NCBI GenBank assembly: GCA_963710175.1
Contig: CAVPZC010000002.1
Span: 558,001 to 622,000, forward strand
Source: Phormidesmis sp963710175
Lineage (GTDB): Bacteria; Cyanobacteriota; Cyanobacteriia; Phormidesmidales; Phormidesmidaceae
Direction: 5' to 3'
DNA length: 64,000 nt
Made by a program: the position numbers and the translations under genes. The notes beneath the pieces are model-generated. The model made no database searches. It was not told the DNA's origin and saw nothing but the letters and a program-made list of their open reading frames with translations. Positions 7,509 to 15,427 of the stretch are shown in pieces; positions within the stretch are counted from its first letter, which is position 1; every line of letters begins with the position of its first letter.

Positions 7509-8072
7509 TCAACACTTCACGTTTAGAGCCACCTGCCGATAGTAGGTAGAGCGGCTGCATCCCACTTGTGCGCAGATCTGATTGATCGTCAACTCGCCCG
7601 CGTCAGCCAGTGTGATCGCTACTTTCACCTGACTCTCGTCCAACGACTTCGGACGGCCACCCATCCGGCCACGCGCCCGCGCCGAAGCCAAACCTGCCAT
7701 CGTGCGTTCTCGTATCAGGTTCCGCTCATACTCAGCCATCGCTCCGATCACAGAAAACACCATCTTTCCCGACGCGGTAGAAGTGTCGAAGCCATCCTGA
7801 ACGCTAGCAAAGTCTACGTCCTTTTGCTTCAAGTCTTCGATAATGCTTAGCAGATGACTCAGCGAACGACCCAAACGGTCAAGCTTCCAAATCACGAGGA
7901 TGTCACCTTTGCGGAGCTGGTCGAGTGCCTTGTCCAGTCCAGGACGCTCAGCTTTGGCACCACTCACGCCACGATCGCTAAAAATCTTCTTGCAGCCCGC
8001 CTGCTTCAGAGCGTCGGTTTGAAGGTCTAGATTTTGGTCAGTCGTCGAAACTCGGGCGTATCCTATTTTCAC
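7509..8072 (-). CDS. Serine recombinase / resolvase
   Basis: 187 aa, the normal size of small serine resolvases and DNA invertases (PinR/Hin/Tn3 resolvase group). MKIGYARVSTTDQNLDLQ holds the nucleophilic Ser at position 9. The expected arginine landmarks follow: KLDRLGRSLSHLL and EYERNLIRERTMAGL, the latter starting the long E helix. The C terminus (ELTINQICAQVGCSRSTYYRQV) is the DNA-binding helix-turn-helix. Such enzymes cut and rejoin two short sites to resolve cointegrates or invert DNA. No transposase of the Tn3 type lies beside it; the neighbouring IS1182 element is unrelated. It could be a leftover of a larger transposon or the island's own recombinase. An inverted-repeat target site was not identified with confidence. 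Confidence 0.9.
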   Translation of the reverse strand: MKIGYARVSTTDQNLDLQTDALKQAGCKKIFSDRGVSGAKAERPGLDKALDQLRKGDILVIWKLDRLGRSLSHLLSIIEDLKQKDVDFASVQDGFDTSTASGKMVFSVIGAMAEYERNLIRERTMAGLASARARGRMGGRPKSLDESQVKVAITLADAGELTINQICAQVGCSRSTYYRQVALNVKC

Positions 8073-8198
8073 TGTGTTTCAAAACTCGCTGAATGCGCTT
8101 ACTTTTGGTACTTTGATTATGACACAAGTTTTGAAGCGAAAATAAGGCGATTTAGACCGCTAATTTGGGGTCTTGGCTGATGATCCCAAAAACGGTCA

Positions 8199-9980
8199 GA
8201 TACTGTTGGCGAACTAATTTCGGTACTGACAAGAGGGTGCCAAAGGGCTCTATGCGGCAGGCTTTAGCGCCTTGAACCGGGAAACTCGCGTCTTGGCTAG
8301 CGGTACATCGTTGAGGTAGCTGACCAGGCGGTCGAGGTTGATAGCTGCGCCTATCGCCATGTTCTGTAAGTGCGTCTTGGCTAGACCTCGATAGCGAGAA
8401 CGCCGTAGGCCAAAACCACGGACGCCTTGCGAGAGGGTGCCTTCAATACCTGCCCTGCGCTTGTAGCGTTCTTTTCCTTCTGTACTATCGTGAGTTTGCC
8501 TAGCTTGCTCCAACGCTTCGTACTTCGCTTGGGGTAGAAAGGCCACGCTTCGCGTTGGACTGCGCGTACACAGCTCTTTGGCGGCGCATACTGAACAGTC
8601 GCGTCTGCTGAATCTGGCTTTGATATAGGTTCTATCAACGTCTTTGACGAACGTCTTCCAGCTCATAGACTGCTTACCTTCTGGGCAGGTTACGGTCTCT
8701 GCTGACCAGTCAATCTTAAACTGCGTCTCGTCGTAAGCGCCTTCTGTCTTCGATTGCCAGCTAGCGTTCTGTCTGGTCGGGCCGACCATCTCAATGTGTT
8801 GTTGTTTAGCGTTTACGAGAATCTCTGCACTGACGTATGCAGAATCAATAAAGTGCTCTGATGGTGACAGTTGTTTATCTGCTAGCGATTGATGAATCGC
8901 TTCTGCTCGCTGCGCTTCATGGACTGTCGCATCTGTTGTTTCTACATGAGTGATTAAATGACACTGGTGATCGTCGCAGGTCTCGCTGAAATGAACAGCG
9001 TAGCCAACCCAGTTCACCCCGCTTCGAGAGCGAAACCGAGCATCGACATCGTAAGGCGACTCGATACCGGCCTCAGCACGGGGTAGTTCCTTTTTTGATT
9101 TCCAACGCACGCGCTTTTCTACGGGAGCCTCGGCGTCGTACTCGTAGTGGCGCGTCAGCATTCGCGTCAATGCTTTAATTTGAGCCAAGTTCTGCCAGTC
9201 GGCTATCTCTGAAGCCTCTAGGCAGGATAGTAGATAGTAGGCGTCTTCGCCGACTTGCTGAGCGTACGCATTCCGCTTAGCCTCTGACTTTGGTAGCTGG
9301 TAGTCCTCAACGCGCCGCCCGTAGCGCATATACCAGTCATCCGGCGCAATCGTCGTCAGCCAGTCGGACGCTACCGTAGCCAGTTCATTCAGCGCCGCCC
9401 GCATCGTCTCGCCGACTAGCTCTAGCCGATTAAGCTTGCGAATAGCCGCGATGACGCGGGTGGCATCTGTGCGCTGCTGTCCTCGTGACTTCAGCAAGCC
9501 TTGTTCCTGACAGCGATGCAGGAGTTTGTCTAGCAGCAGATGCTCTTGCTCGCTCGCTATCAGCCGTCCGCGAAACTCGCTCAGGACGCTGAAGTCAAAC
9601 CCTTCGTCGGTTAGCTCTAGTCCTAGCAGATACTTCCAATCGATGCGCGAACGGACCGATTCAGCGGCTTGGCGGTCGGATAGGTTTTCGCGAAATTGCA
9701 GCACCGTCACTAGCGCTAGTCGCCACGGCGGTAGACCAGGCTTACCTGTTGATGAGAATAGATCTGTGAAGTCGCTATCCTCAAAGACTGTACCGAGTTC
9801 ATTTCGCAGGGTCACGTATGGGTTGCCTTTGCGGAAGGCCGCGTTGGCGACGCGCTGGGTATCGGCTGGAACCGGGTCGATGGGTTGTGGCTTGATAGAC
9901 ATTGGCGATCGCACTCTTGACGCTAGCATCTAGCCTCAGAATACTGATTTTCTGCCCTTTCGGAGTTTGCCAACAGTATC
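8199..9980 (-). mobile_element. IS1182-type insertion sequence
   Basis: About 1.78 kb bounded by inverted repeats: GATACTGTTGGC at 8199-8210 and its reverse complement GCCAACAGTATC at 9969-9980, with similarity extending inward (gAACT against aAACT). It carries one long transposase gene in a single frame. I could not see an obvious target-site duplication outside the ends, so either the ends are a few bases off or the flanks have changed since insertion. Confidence 0.8.
8250..9902 (-). CDS. IS1182-family DDE transposase
   Basis: ATG at 9902 (MSIKPQPIDP) is preferred to the upstream TTG at 9929. The N-terminal half (LFSSTGKPGLPPWRLALVTV, LSDRQAAESVRSRIDWKYLL, DFSVLSEFRGRL) is the DUF772 DNA-binding part that starts IS5/IS1182-type transposases. 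The catalytic domain includes RWKSKKE..., SPYDVDARFRSR, HFIDSAYVSAEIL with the second Asp, and a late RAGIEGTLSQGVRGFGLRRSRYRG segment containing the catalytic Glu. A cluster of cysteines (CPEGK, RRDCSVCAAKELCT) between them fits the zinc-ribbon insert of this family. Length about 550 aa is full size and the frame is intact, so the element may be active. Confidence 0.92.
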   Translation of the reverse strand: MSIKPQPIDPVPADTQRVANAAFRKGNPYVTLRNELGTVFEDSDFTDLFSSTGKPGLPPWRLALVTVLQFRENLSDRQAAESVRSRIDWKYLLGLELTDEGFDFSVLSEFRGRLIASEQEHLLLDKLLHRCQEQGLLKSRGQQRTDATRVIAAIRKLNRLELVGETMRAALNELATVASDWLTTIAPDDWYMRYGRRVEDYQLPKSEAKRNAYAQQVGEDAYYLLSCLEASEIADWQNLAQIKALTRMLTRHYEYDAEAPVEKRVRWKSKKELPRAEAGIESPYDVDARFRSRSGVNWVGYAVHFSETCDDHQCHLITHVETTDATVHEAQRAEAIHQSLADKQLSPSEHFIDSAYVSAEILVNAKQQHIEMVGPTRQNASWQSKTEGAYDETQFKIDWSAETVTCPEGKQSMSWKTFVKDVDRTYIKARFSRRDCSVCAAKELCTRSPTRSVAFLPQAKYEALEQARQTHDSTEGKERYKRRAGIEGTLSQGVRGFGLRRSRYRGLAKTHLQNMAIGAAINLDRLVSYLNDVPLAKTRVSRFKALKPAA

Positions 9981-10037
9981 CTATCGTATCTGACACAGCA
10001 TTCGTGCGGACCGTTCACACTACTCGGCATGTGGATA

Positions 10038-10144
10038 TAGCCTCTGTCGAGTTGCTTCGGACACTTTTGTCGGCTGAAACCGCTGGAGAACAGCGGGCAA
10101 CTCGACTAGCAGATGTCCTGATGCATTAGGACATCTGCATATAT
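10038..10144 (+). repeat. Structured dispersed repeat, type A, copy 2 (variant stem 2)
   Basis: 107 bp starting TATAGC. Stem 1 is perfect: GTCGAGTTGC (10049-10058) with GCAACTCGAC (10097-10106). Stem 2 is GCAGATGTCCT (10109-10119) with AGGACATCTGC (10128-10138), enclosing a loop with ATGCAT. The loop is the same as in other copies but the arms are entirely different in sequence and still pair perfectly. It lies between the IS1182 element and the AraC gene. Confidence 0.8.
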
Positions 10145-10167
10145 GTGACCCCGAAATCCACTTTGGA

Positions 10168-11088
10168 TCATCGCTTTTGATAAGCTTTGGGTGTCATCCT
10201 TGTCATCTGACGGAAGACTTTTGTTAAATGAGTCTGATTTGCAAAGCCGCAATCTAGAGCAATGGTGCTAATCGCAATCGATTGCTCTTCCAGTAATTGT
10301 TTGGCTCGTTCCACACGTTGTTGCATCAAATACCGATAGGGCGCAATTCCCACTGATTGCTTGAAGCCTCGGCTAAAGTGAGATTCGCTCATGCCAATCA
10401 GGGTCGCCAAGTCCAAAATCGATAAATCTCGTGTCAAATTCGCCTTCATATAATCAATGACTTGCGCCAACTGTGACTGGGACAAACCATTGGCTTTGAA
10501 CTCAAGCAAAGGTTTCCTAACTGCATAGTTCCGCGCCAACCGAGCCGTAAGTGCTGTTCCCAATAGCTCGCCATACAGCCTGCCAGACAGACAACCCGTT
10601 TGGATTTCCGTCTTGAGCGCGACCGCTAATTGTTGAATCACCGGATCATCTATAGAAAACTGTGGAATCAGCTCTACTTCACGCTGCATCGATTCCTGAG
10701 TAATTTGATTCAGCAATGTTGGGCAAATTGCAATCACCGAGAATTCGACTTCCCGGTCCCAGTTTGTCCGATGACTTAGAAATGCTGGAATAACATCTAC
10801 GCGACCGTTGCCGTGGGCATAGTGTTTACATTTGCCGTCCAAATGACGCTCTGCTTTGAAGCAACTTTTGGGGTCTGTGATCACCAGTGAATGCTGTAGA
10901 AGGCGATGCTCTATCGTCCCGTGGGGAGGATGGCAGTAGTGGGTGAAGGTTAATCCTTTCCACCCGGTATGATAGCTAGCGACTAGGGGCGCTTGTGGAA
11001 GTACTCGCGCTGCTTCCTCCTGGTTTGTAAAGTCAAGTGTGGAAGTTGCACGATTCACCATAGGCTTTGCCCAGTCAAGATTCCACAT
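10168..11088 (-). CDS. AraC-family transcriptional regulator
   Basis: 306 aa. The last ~95 residues are a typical AraC/XylS DNA-binding domain with two helix-turn-helix units: LSILDLATLIGMSESHFSRGFKQ and IAISTIALDCGFANQTHLTKVFRQ, ending in MTPKAYQKR. The N-terminal ~200 residues look like a cupin-type sensor (ASYHTGWKGLTFTHYCHPP, HRTNWDREVEFSVIAICP) of the group with a free ligand pocket; the ligand is unknown. It is divergent from the SnoaL-like gene at 11182, with 93 bp between starts, so it probably regulates that gene and itself from the shared spacer. Confidence 0.88.
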   Translation of the reverse strand: MWNLDWAKPMVNRATSTLDFTNQEEAARVLPQAPLVASYHTGWKGLTFTHYCHPPHGTIEHRLLQHSLVITDPKSCFKAERHLDGKCKHYAHGNGRVDVIPAFLSHRTNWDREVEFSVIAICPTLLNQITQESMQREVELIPQFSIDDPVIQQLAVALKTEIQTGCLSGRLYGELLGTALTARLARNYAVRKPLLEFKANGLSQSQLAQVIDYMKANLTRDLSILDLATLIGMSESHFSRGFKQSVGIAPYRYLMQQRVERAKQLLEEQSIAISTIALDCGFANQTHLTKVFRQMTRMTPKAYQKR

Positions 11089-11181
11089 CCTAAGCAGGAT
11101 TGGGATAATTTTAGCAGAATTGGATGAGACGGCAGGTTGAGGCTAAGACTACCTTAGGGGTGTCTTTTTCACCTACCTCTC

Positions 11182-11565
11182 ATGCCAGATCAACCCGCAC
11201 CAGAAATCGAACTGCTTCGCACAGCGTATGCGGCCTTTAACGCGCGTGACATTGATACTGCCCTTGCCCTCATGACTCCCGACGTGCATTGGCCGAGAGC
11301 ATTCAAAGGTGGTTTTGTCCGTGGATCTGAAGAAGTCCGCGCTTACTGGACGGAGCAGGGGAGCGAGATCGACGCGCACGTGGAGCCGGTGGCCTTTCAC
11401 CCGGAGGATGCCGGGCGTATTTTAGTCAATGTGCATCAGGTTGTGCGCGATCTGGCCGGAGCCGTGCTTGTCGATGAGCATATCGGCCACCGTTTCACCA
11501 TTCAGAATGGCTTGATTAAAGCGATGGAAGTCTGTCCACTCCCATCGTCTGACCTCAGGGCCTAA
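11182..11565 (+). CDS. SnoaL-like / NTF2-fold protein
   Basis: 127 aa from ATG 11182. ELLRTAYAAFNARDIDTALALMTPDVHW is the standard opening helix pair of NTF2-like (SnoaL, DUF4440-related) proteins, followed by a four-strand sheet (GFVRGSEEVRAYWTEQ, HVEPVAFHPE, RILVNVHQVV, HIGHRFTIQNGLIKAMEV). These small cone-shaped alpha+beta proteins act as isomerases, hydrolases or binding modules; the exact job cannot be deduced from sequence. It is transcribed divergently from an AraC regulator that likely controls it. Confidence 0.75.
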   Translation: MPDQPAPEIELLRTAYAAFNARDIDTALALMTPDVHWPRAFKGGFVRGSEEVRAYWTEQGSEIDAHVEPVAFHPEDAGRILVNVHQVVRDLAGAVLVDEHIGHRFTIQNGLIKAMEVCPLPSSDLRA

Positions 11566-11574
11566 CAACATGAA

Positions 11575-11710
11575 GCCTATCAGCTAGCCGAAACTACGCA
11601 GTCGGGACGGGCGTTACCCTGCTTTGAAGGGTTCCACATTCTCGTGGAACAGCTTGGACTCCTATCCAGCTGATAAGTCCGCTGGGTAAGGGTTCATTTT
11701 TTATGAAACT
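11575..11710 (+). other. Possible structured RNA segment
   Basis: Within 136 bp of noncoding sequence several pairings nest: ATCAGCT (11579-11585) with AGCTGAT (11668-11674) encloses ACCCT/AGGGT (11616-11632) and GTTCCAC/GTGGAAC (11631-11650); a further small hairpin with a T-rich loop (GTTCAT...ATGAAAC, 11692-11709) follows. It fits no RNA class I recognise. Similarity to a hammerhead (CTGATAAG, GAAAC) is partial and the core is wrong. It starts 10 bp after the SnoaL-like gene stop and could be a 3' element. Confidence 0.3.
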
Positions 11711-11739
11711 TTAGACTGAAAGACGAACTACAGAGACGA

Positions 11740-11778
11740 GTTAAACGGGACGGCAATGTCTTTGCCGTCCTGTTTAAC
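11740..11778. repeat. Long hairpin (17-bp stem)
   Basis: GTTAAACGGGACGGCAA and TTGCCGTCCTGTTTAAC pair with one G.T wobble around a 5-nt loop. It has no T-tract after it, so it is not a classical intrinsic terminator, although it could end transcription from the SnoaL-like gene or be a remnant of a palindromic element. A short 30-codon frame follows at 11815-11907 (MSNSRLFDPNSSYLGHASEN...), of unknown status. The rest of 11566-12016 shows nothing else. Confidence 0.6.
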
Positions 11779-12016
11779 ATCGCAGACGGTTCTAGCCGCC
11801 GCCGCGATGGTTGAATGAGCAACAGCCGGTTATTCGACCCCAACAGCAGCTATCTAGGCCATGCTAGTGAAAATTGGACCCGGCTCGATGAGCTTGAAGC
11901 AGGATAGTCCTAAAGCCGTTCCATAGAAATCATGTCAGTTACACAGTTGGCCCAGGGTTGCCCATGCTCTGGCCTTTTCCGTGTCAAAATAGCCTAGCTT
12001 CTGTTAGGAGATCAAC

Positions 12017-12979
12017 ATGCGTATCTTCATTACCGGTGCCAGCGGCTGTATCGGTCACTATCTGGTCGAAACTCTGATCGAAAATACCGACCACGAGCTG
12101 TTTTTGATGATGCGCAATCCGGCCAAGCTACAGGTACCCACCGATCAAAGGCCGGGGGTGCATGTGCTCACAGCCGACCTGCGTGAAGTGGCCCAGTTTG
12201 CCGACCTGCTCAAAACGATGGATGTGGCTATCTTAGTGGCGACTTCCTGGGGCGATCCGCAGGAGAGCTATGAAATTAATGTGGAGAAAACGCTGGAGAC
12301 GATGTCTCTGCTCGACGATGAGCACTGCCAGCAGGTAATTTATTTTTCAACTGCCAGCATTCTAGATAGAGACAATACGCCGCTCAAAGCAGCTGGGGAG
12401 ATTGGCACTGACTATGTGCGCACTAAGTACATTTGCCATGAAAAAATGAAAGGGTTGGCGATCGCCCCCAAAATCACCACCGTATTCCCCACCCTGGTTT
12501 TTGGCGGCAGCGATACCAAACCCTACTCTCACATCTCTGGCGGTCTGAGCGAAGTTGCCAAATACATCGGCATCATTCGCTTTCTTTCCGCAGACGGCAG
12601 CCTGCACTTCATCCACGCTCAAGACATCGCTGAAGTAGTCCGCCACCTGGTAGATCATCCGCCTGGCCCCAATGACGCCAGAGAAATCGTGATTGGCAAC
12701 CCTGCCAAAACTGCCGACGAAGTGGTTGAAGAAATCAGTGCCTATCTAGGTAAACGCATGTACTTTCGCGTTCCGCTCTCAGCGGCTTTAGCCAACGCAG
12801 TGATCAAAGTCTTTAATATTCGCATGGCCGAGTGGGATCGGTTCTGCATGGACTACCGCCACTTTACTTACGAAAACCCGGTGACCCCTTCTAAGTTTGG
12901 GCTAACCGATAGCTACCCCACTGTGCAGGATGTGTTTCGCTCAGCTGGGGTAGTCCCGCCCGGCTCTCCTGACTCTTAA
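12017..12979 (+). CDS. NAD(P)-dependent epimerase/dehydratase (extended SDR)
   Basis: 320 aa. MRIFITGASGCIGHYLVETL carries the TGxxGxxG nucleotide-binding motif of the Rossmann fold. The catalytic YxxxK is YVRTKYICHEK (Y-x-x-x-K as YICHEK or YVRTK), preceded by VIYFSTASIL in the place of the active-site Ser/Thr. FPTLVFGGSDTKPYSH and FIHAQDIAEVVRHL are the usual substrate-loop and C-terminal parts. Extended SDR enzymes act on nucleotide sugars, flavonoids, chlorophyll intermediates or steroids; the substrate here is not clear. A good ribosome binding site (TAGGAGAT) lies just upstream of the ATG. The gene is 68 bp before ruvB on the same strand. Confidence 0.8.
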   Translation: MRIFITGASGCIGHYLVETLIENTDHELFLMMRNPAKLQVPTDQRPGVHVLTADLREVAQFADLLKTMDVAILVATSWGDPQESYEINVEKTLETMSLLDDEHCQQVIYFSTASILDRDNTPLKAAGEIGTDYVRTKYICHEKMKGLAIAPKITTVFPTLVFGGSDTKPYSHISGGLSEVAKYIGIIRFLSADGSLHFIHAQDIAEVVRHLVDHPPGPNDAREIVIGNPAKTADEVVEEISAYLGKRMYFRVPLSAALANAVIKVFNIRMAEWDRFCMDYRHFTYENPVTPSKFGLTDSYPTVQDVFRSAGVVPPGSPDS

Positions 12980-13047
12980 AGGGCCGATGGCTCGCATATA
13001 AGGGGCTGCTATAGTACATTTGTCTAATAGCTTCGCGGCGCGGCCCT

Positions 13048-14265
13048 ATGGCGATTATCTCCTCCAAACCCTCTGCCTCTGACGATGGCGCTCCAAAAGC
13101 GGCTCGATCACGGCGCAGCGCCTCTCAAGACTCTCAACCGAAACAAACAGCTACTCCGCAGCCACCGGATACCGAACGTAGGCCTGTCAAAACAGATTTG
13201 CTGAAGGGCGAGGCCAGGCCCCCCGAGCTGTCGCGCAACGAAGAAGGGCTCAGGCCGGTCGCCATTAATGACTACATTGGCCAAAAAGCTTTAAAGGAAG
13301 TGCTTAGTATTGCCATTCAGGCGGCCAAATCCCGTCAGGAGCCGTTAGACCATCTGCTGCTCTACGGCCCGCCAGGGCTAGGAAAAACTACGATGGCGCT
13401 GATTTTGGCTCAGGAGATGGAGGTAGACTGCAAAATCACGACTGCCCCCGCCCTAGAGCGGCCTCGCGACATTGCCGGACTGCTGGTAAATCTAAAAGCG
13501 GGCGACGTATTGTTTATTGACGAGATTCACCGGCTCTCGCGGGTTACCGAAGAGATTTTGTACCCAGCGATGGAAGATGCGCGGCTAGATATCACCATTG
13601 GCAAAGGGCAGAGCGCTCGCACTCGCAGCATTCCCTTGCAGCCATTTACCCTGGTAGGGGCGACTACTCGGGTGGGGGCACTGGCTTCGCCTTTGCGCGA
13701 TCGCTTCGGTCTAGTCCAGCGCCTGCGCTTTTATGAAATCGACGAACTAACGCAGATTGTCCTCCGCACTGCCACCGTGCTCAAAACAGAAGTCGTCTTT
13801 ACCGGCGCTGAAGAAATTGCCCGCCGCGCTAGAGGGACGCCTCGAATTGCCAATCGGCTGCTGAAGCGTGTGCGTGACTACGTTCAGGTGAAGGAACTTG
13901 GGGCGATTGATCAAGCGATCGCCGGCGAAGCCCTGGAGCTATTTAACGTAGACCCCTGCGGACTGGACTGGACGGACCGCAGGTTGCTGACCCTGATGAT
14001 CGAAAATTTTAATGGCGGTCCGGTGGGTCTAGATACGATGGCGGCTTCTACCGGCGAAGATTCGCAGACTATTGAGGAAGTGTACGAGCCCTATCTGCTG
14101 CAAATTGGCTACTTACAGCGTACGCCTAGAGGCCGCGTCGTCACCCCCGCCGCCTGCCGTCACCTGGGCTATGCGGTACCTCACAACCAATTTTTTATGC
14201 CCGATGCACCTCTGTTTAACCTGATTACGCCGCCAGAATCGCCAGAGGGTTCCGCTGCTGAGTGA
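13048..14265 (+). CDS. ruvB: Holliday junction branch-migration ATPase RuvB
   Basis: 405 aa. RuvB is the hexameric ATPase that, with RuvA, drives Holliday-junction migration in recombination repair. Walker A is GPPGLGKTT at ~107-115, Walker B is FIDEIHRL at ~157-164, sensor 1 is LVGATTR, and the arginine-containing RxxR segments ALASPLRDRFG and RGTPRIANRLLKRVRDY are all present, followed by the winged-helix C domain ending in GYLQRTPRGRVVTPAACRHLGY. An N-terminal extension of ~60 low-complexity residues (rich in Ser, Pro, Lys, Gln) precedes the conserved ELSRNEEGLRPVAINDYIGQ; extensions of this kind occur in cyanobacterial RuvB, but a later start is possible. Confidence 0.96.
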   Translation: MAIISSKPSASDDGAPKAARSRRSASQDSQPKQTATPQPPDTERRPVKTDLLKGEARPPELSRNEEGLRPVAINDYIGQKALKEVLSIAIQAAKSRQEPLDHLLLYGPPGLGKTTMALILAQEMEVDCKITTAPALERPRDIAGLLVNLKAGDVLFIDEIHRLSRVTEEILYPAMEDARLDITIGKGQSARTRSIPLQPFTLVGATTRVGALASPLRDRFGLVQRLRFYEIDELTQIVLRTATVLKTEVVFTGAEEIARRARGTPRIANRLLKRVRDYVQVKELGAIDQAIAGEALELFNVDPCGLDWTDRRLLTLMIENFNGGPVGLDTMAASTGEDSQTIEEVYEPYLLQIGYLQRTPRGRVVTPAACRHLGYAVPHNQFFMPDAPLFNLITPPESPEGSAAE

Positions 14266-14342
14266 CAATCTCTCTTCACAGATTTGCCTTTGACCAATGA
14301 AAGCGTCATGCTGACTTGAAGAGGACTATAGAGGCAGGGAAA

Positions 14343-15182
14343 ATGCGCGGCGTAGTGATGTGGGCGATCGCACCCTTATTGGGGATTTTGCTTGGTTTGG
14401 GCTATCCCCTGATCGGCACGCTGAGTCCTAGCTTCGCCAGCGCGCCCGCTCCCGACTATTCAACGCTGAGCAGCCAAGACATAGAGACCATTGGCAATCT
14501 GCGCAAAGCGGCGTTTGAAGCGACTCGAACCGGCCAATTTGAAAAAGCTGAAAGCCAGTGGTCGGCGCTCATTGAGCAGATCCCTGAGGAAGCGGCGGTG
14601 TGGAGCAATCGGGGCAACGTGCGCGTTCGCCAAAATGACCTGGAGGGAGCAATGGCCGACTACACTCAGGCTATTACCCTCGCGCCCGACCAACCTGATC
14701 CCTATCTCAACCGAGGGGCGCTGTGGGAAGCCATGGGCCAGTGGGACAAGGCGATCGCCGACTACAACCGGCTGCTGCGCCTCGACCCGGACGACCCGGC
14801 AGCTTACAATAATCGGGGCAATGCAGAAGCTGGTGAGGGTGAATGGGAGCTAGCGATCGCCGACTACCAGGCAGCTATCACGCTTCAGCCCAGCTTTTCT
14901 TTAGCCTATGGCAACTATGCCTTAGCGCTCTACCAGACCGATGAGACTCAATCTGCCATTCAGCTAATGAAAAGCTTAGTGCGCAAATACCCAAACTTTG
15001 CCGACATGCGCGCTGCCCTGACTGCCGTCTTATGGGAGCAAGGGCAGCGAGGCGAAGCCGAGAGCAACTGGGTTGCCGTTGTCGGCCTGGACAGCCGCTA
15101 TAAAAATCTCAGCTGGGTTAAAAATGTTAGACGCTGGCCCCCTAAAATGGTGACAGCTCTAGAGCACTTTTTGACTCTGTAG
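14343..15182 (+). CDS. Exported TPR-repeat protein
   Basis: 279 aa from ATG 14343, which follows a purine-rich site (GAGGCAGGGAAA); the frame also opens at TTG 14316. The N terminus (MRGVVMWAIAPLLGILLGLGY, then SFASAPAPD) is a signal peptide or membrane anchor. At least three to four tetratricopeptide units follow, e.g. AVWSNRGNVRVRQNDLEGAMADY, PYLNRGALWEAMGQWDKAIADY and AAYNNRGNAEAGEGEWELAIADY, then a further, more diverged one. TPR arrays bind protein partners. Similar cyanobacterial lumenal or periplasmic TPR proteins are common and their partners mostly unknown. It starts 77 bp after ruvB on the same strand. Confidence 0.85.
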   Translation: MRGVVMWAIAPLLGILLGLGYPLIGTLSPSFASAPAPDYSTLSSQDIETIGNLRKAAFEATRTGQFEKAESQWSALIEQIPEEAAVWSNRGNVRVRQNDLEGAMADYTQAITLAPDQPDPYLNRGALWEAMGQWDKAIADYNRLLRLDPDDPAAYNNRGNAEAGEGEWELAIADYQAAITLQPSFSLAYGNYALALYQTDETQSAIQLMKSLVRKYPNFADMRAALTAVLWEQGQRGEAESNWVAVVGLDSRYKNLSWVKNVRRWPPKMVTALEHFLTL

Positions 15183-15301
15183 CCATCCTTCTCTGAGCAA
15201 GCCTAGATTGGCACCTCTATATTTTCTCTAGCTTGGTACAGTAACCTTTGAGAAAGTATTGGGATATACACGGGAGCTAAGCAAATCCGCAGCAGGCTAG
15301 T

Positions 15302-15424
15302 ATGGCTAAAAATCCTGAAGACTCAACTTATGTTGAAGCCCCTCACAATCAATCGATAAATTTTGACCAGCGACCATCCATCAAGTCGTTTGGTCCACAA
15401 GCTTATCAGTGGGCTTCGGCGTAA
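15302..15424 (+). CDS. Possible 40-aa small protein
   Basis: ATG 15302 to TAA 15422-15424, three bases before the GTG of the diguanylate cyclase gene. The translation begins MAKNPEDSTYVEAPHNQS and ends with SFGPQAYQWASA. It is hydrophilic with no known motif. The tight spacing to the next gene and natural codon use favour a real small gene or leader ORF, but the start lacks a strong ribosome site and the frame is short enough to arise by chance. Confidence 0.35.
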   Translation: MAKNPEDSTYVEAPHNQSINFDQRPSIKSFGPQAYQWASA

Positions 15425-15427
15425 ATC

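Noticed and set aside
7509..8200. Tn3-type transposon with a resolvase
   Set aside because: The resolvase is not accompanied by a Tn3 transposase, and no 38-bp Tn3-type terminal repeat was recognised; the adjacent IS1182 element has its own ends.
11575..11690. Hammerhead ribozyme (CTGATAAG and GAAAC present)
   Set aside because: The core needs CUGANGA and correct stem order; here the core is CTGATAA and the stems around GAAAC do not pair suitably.
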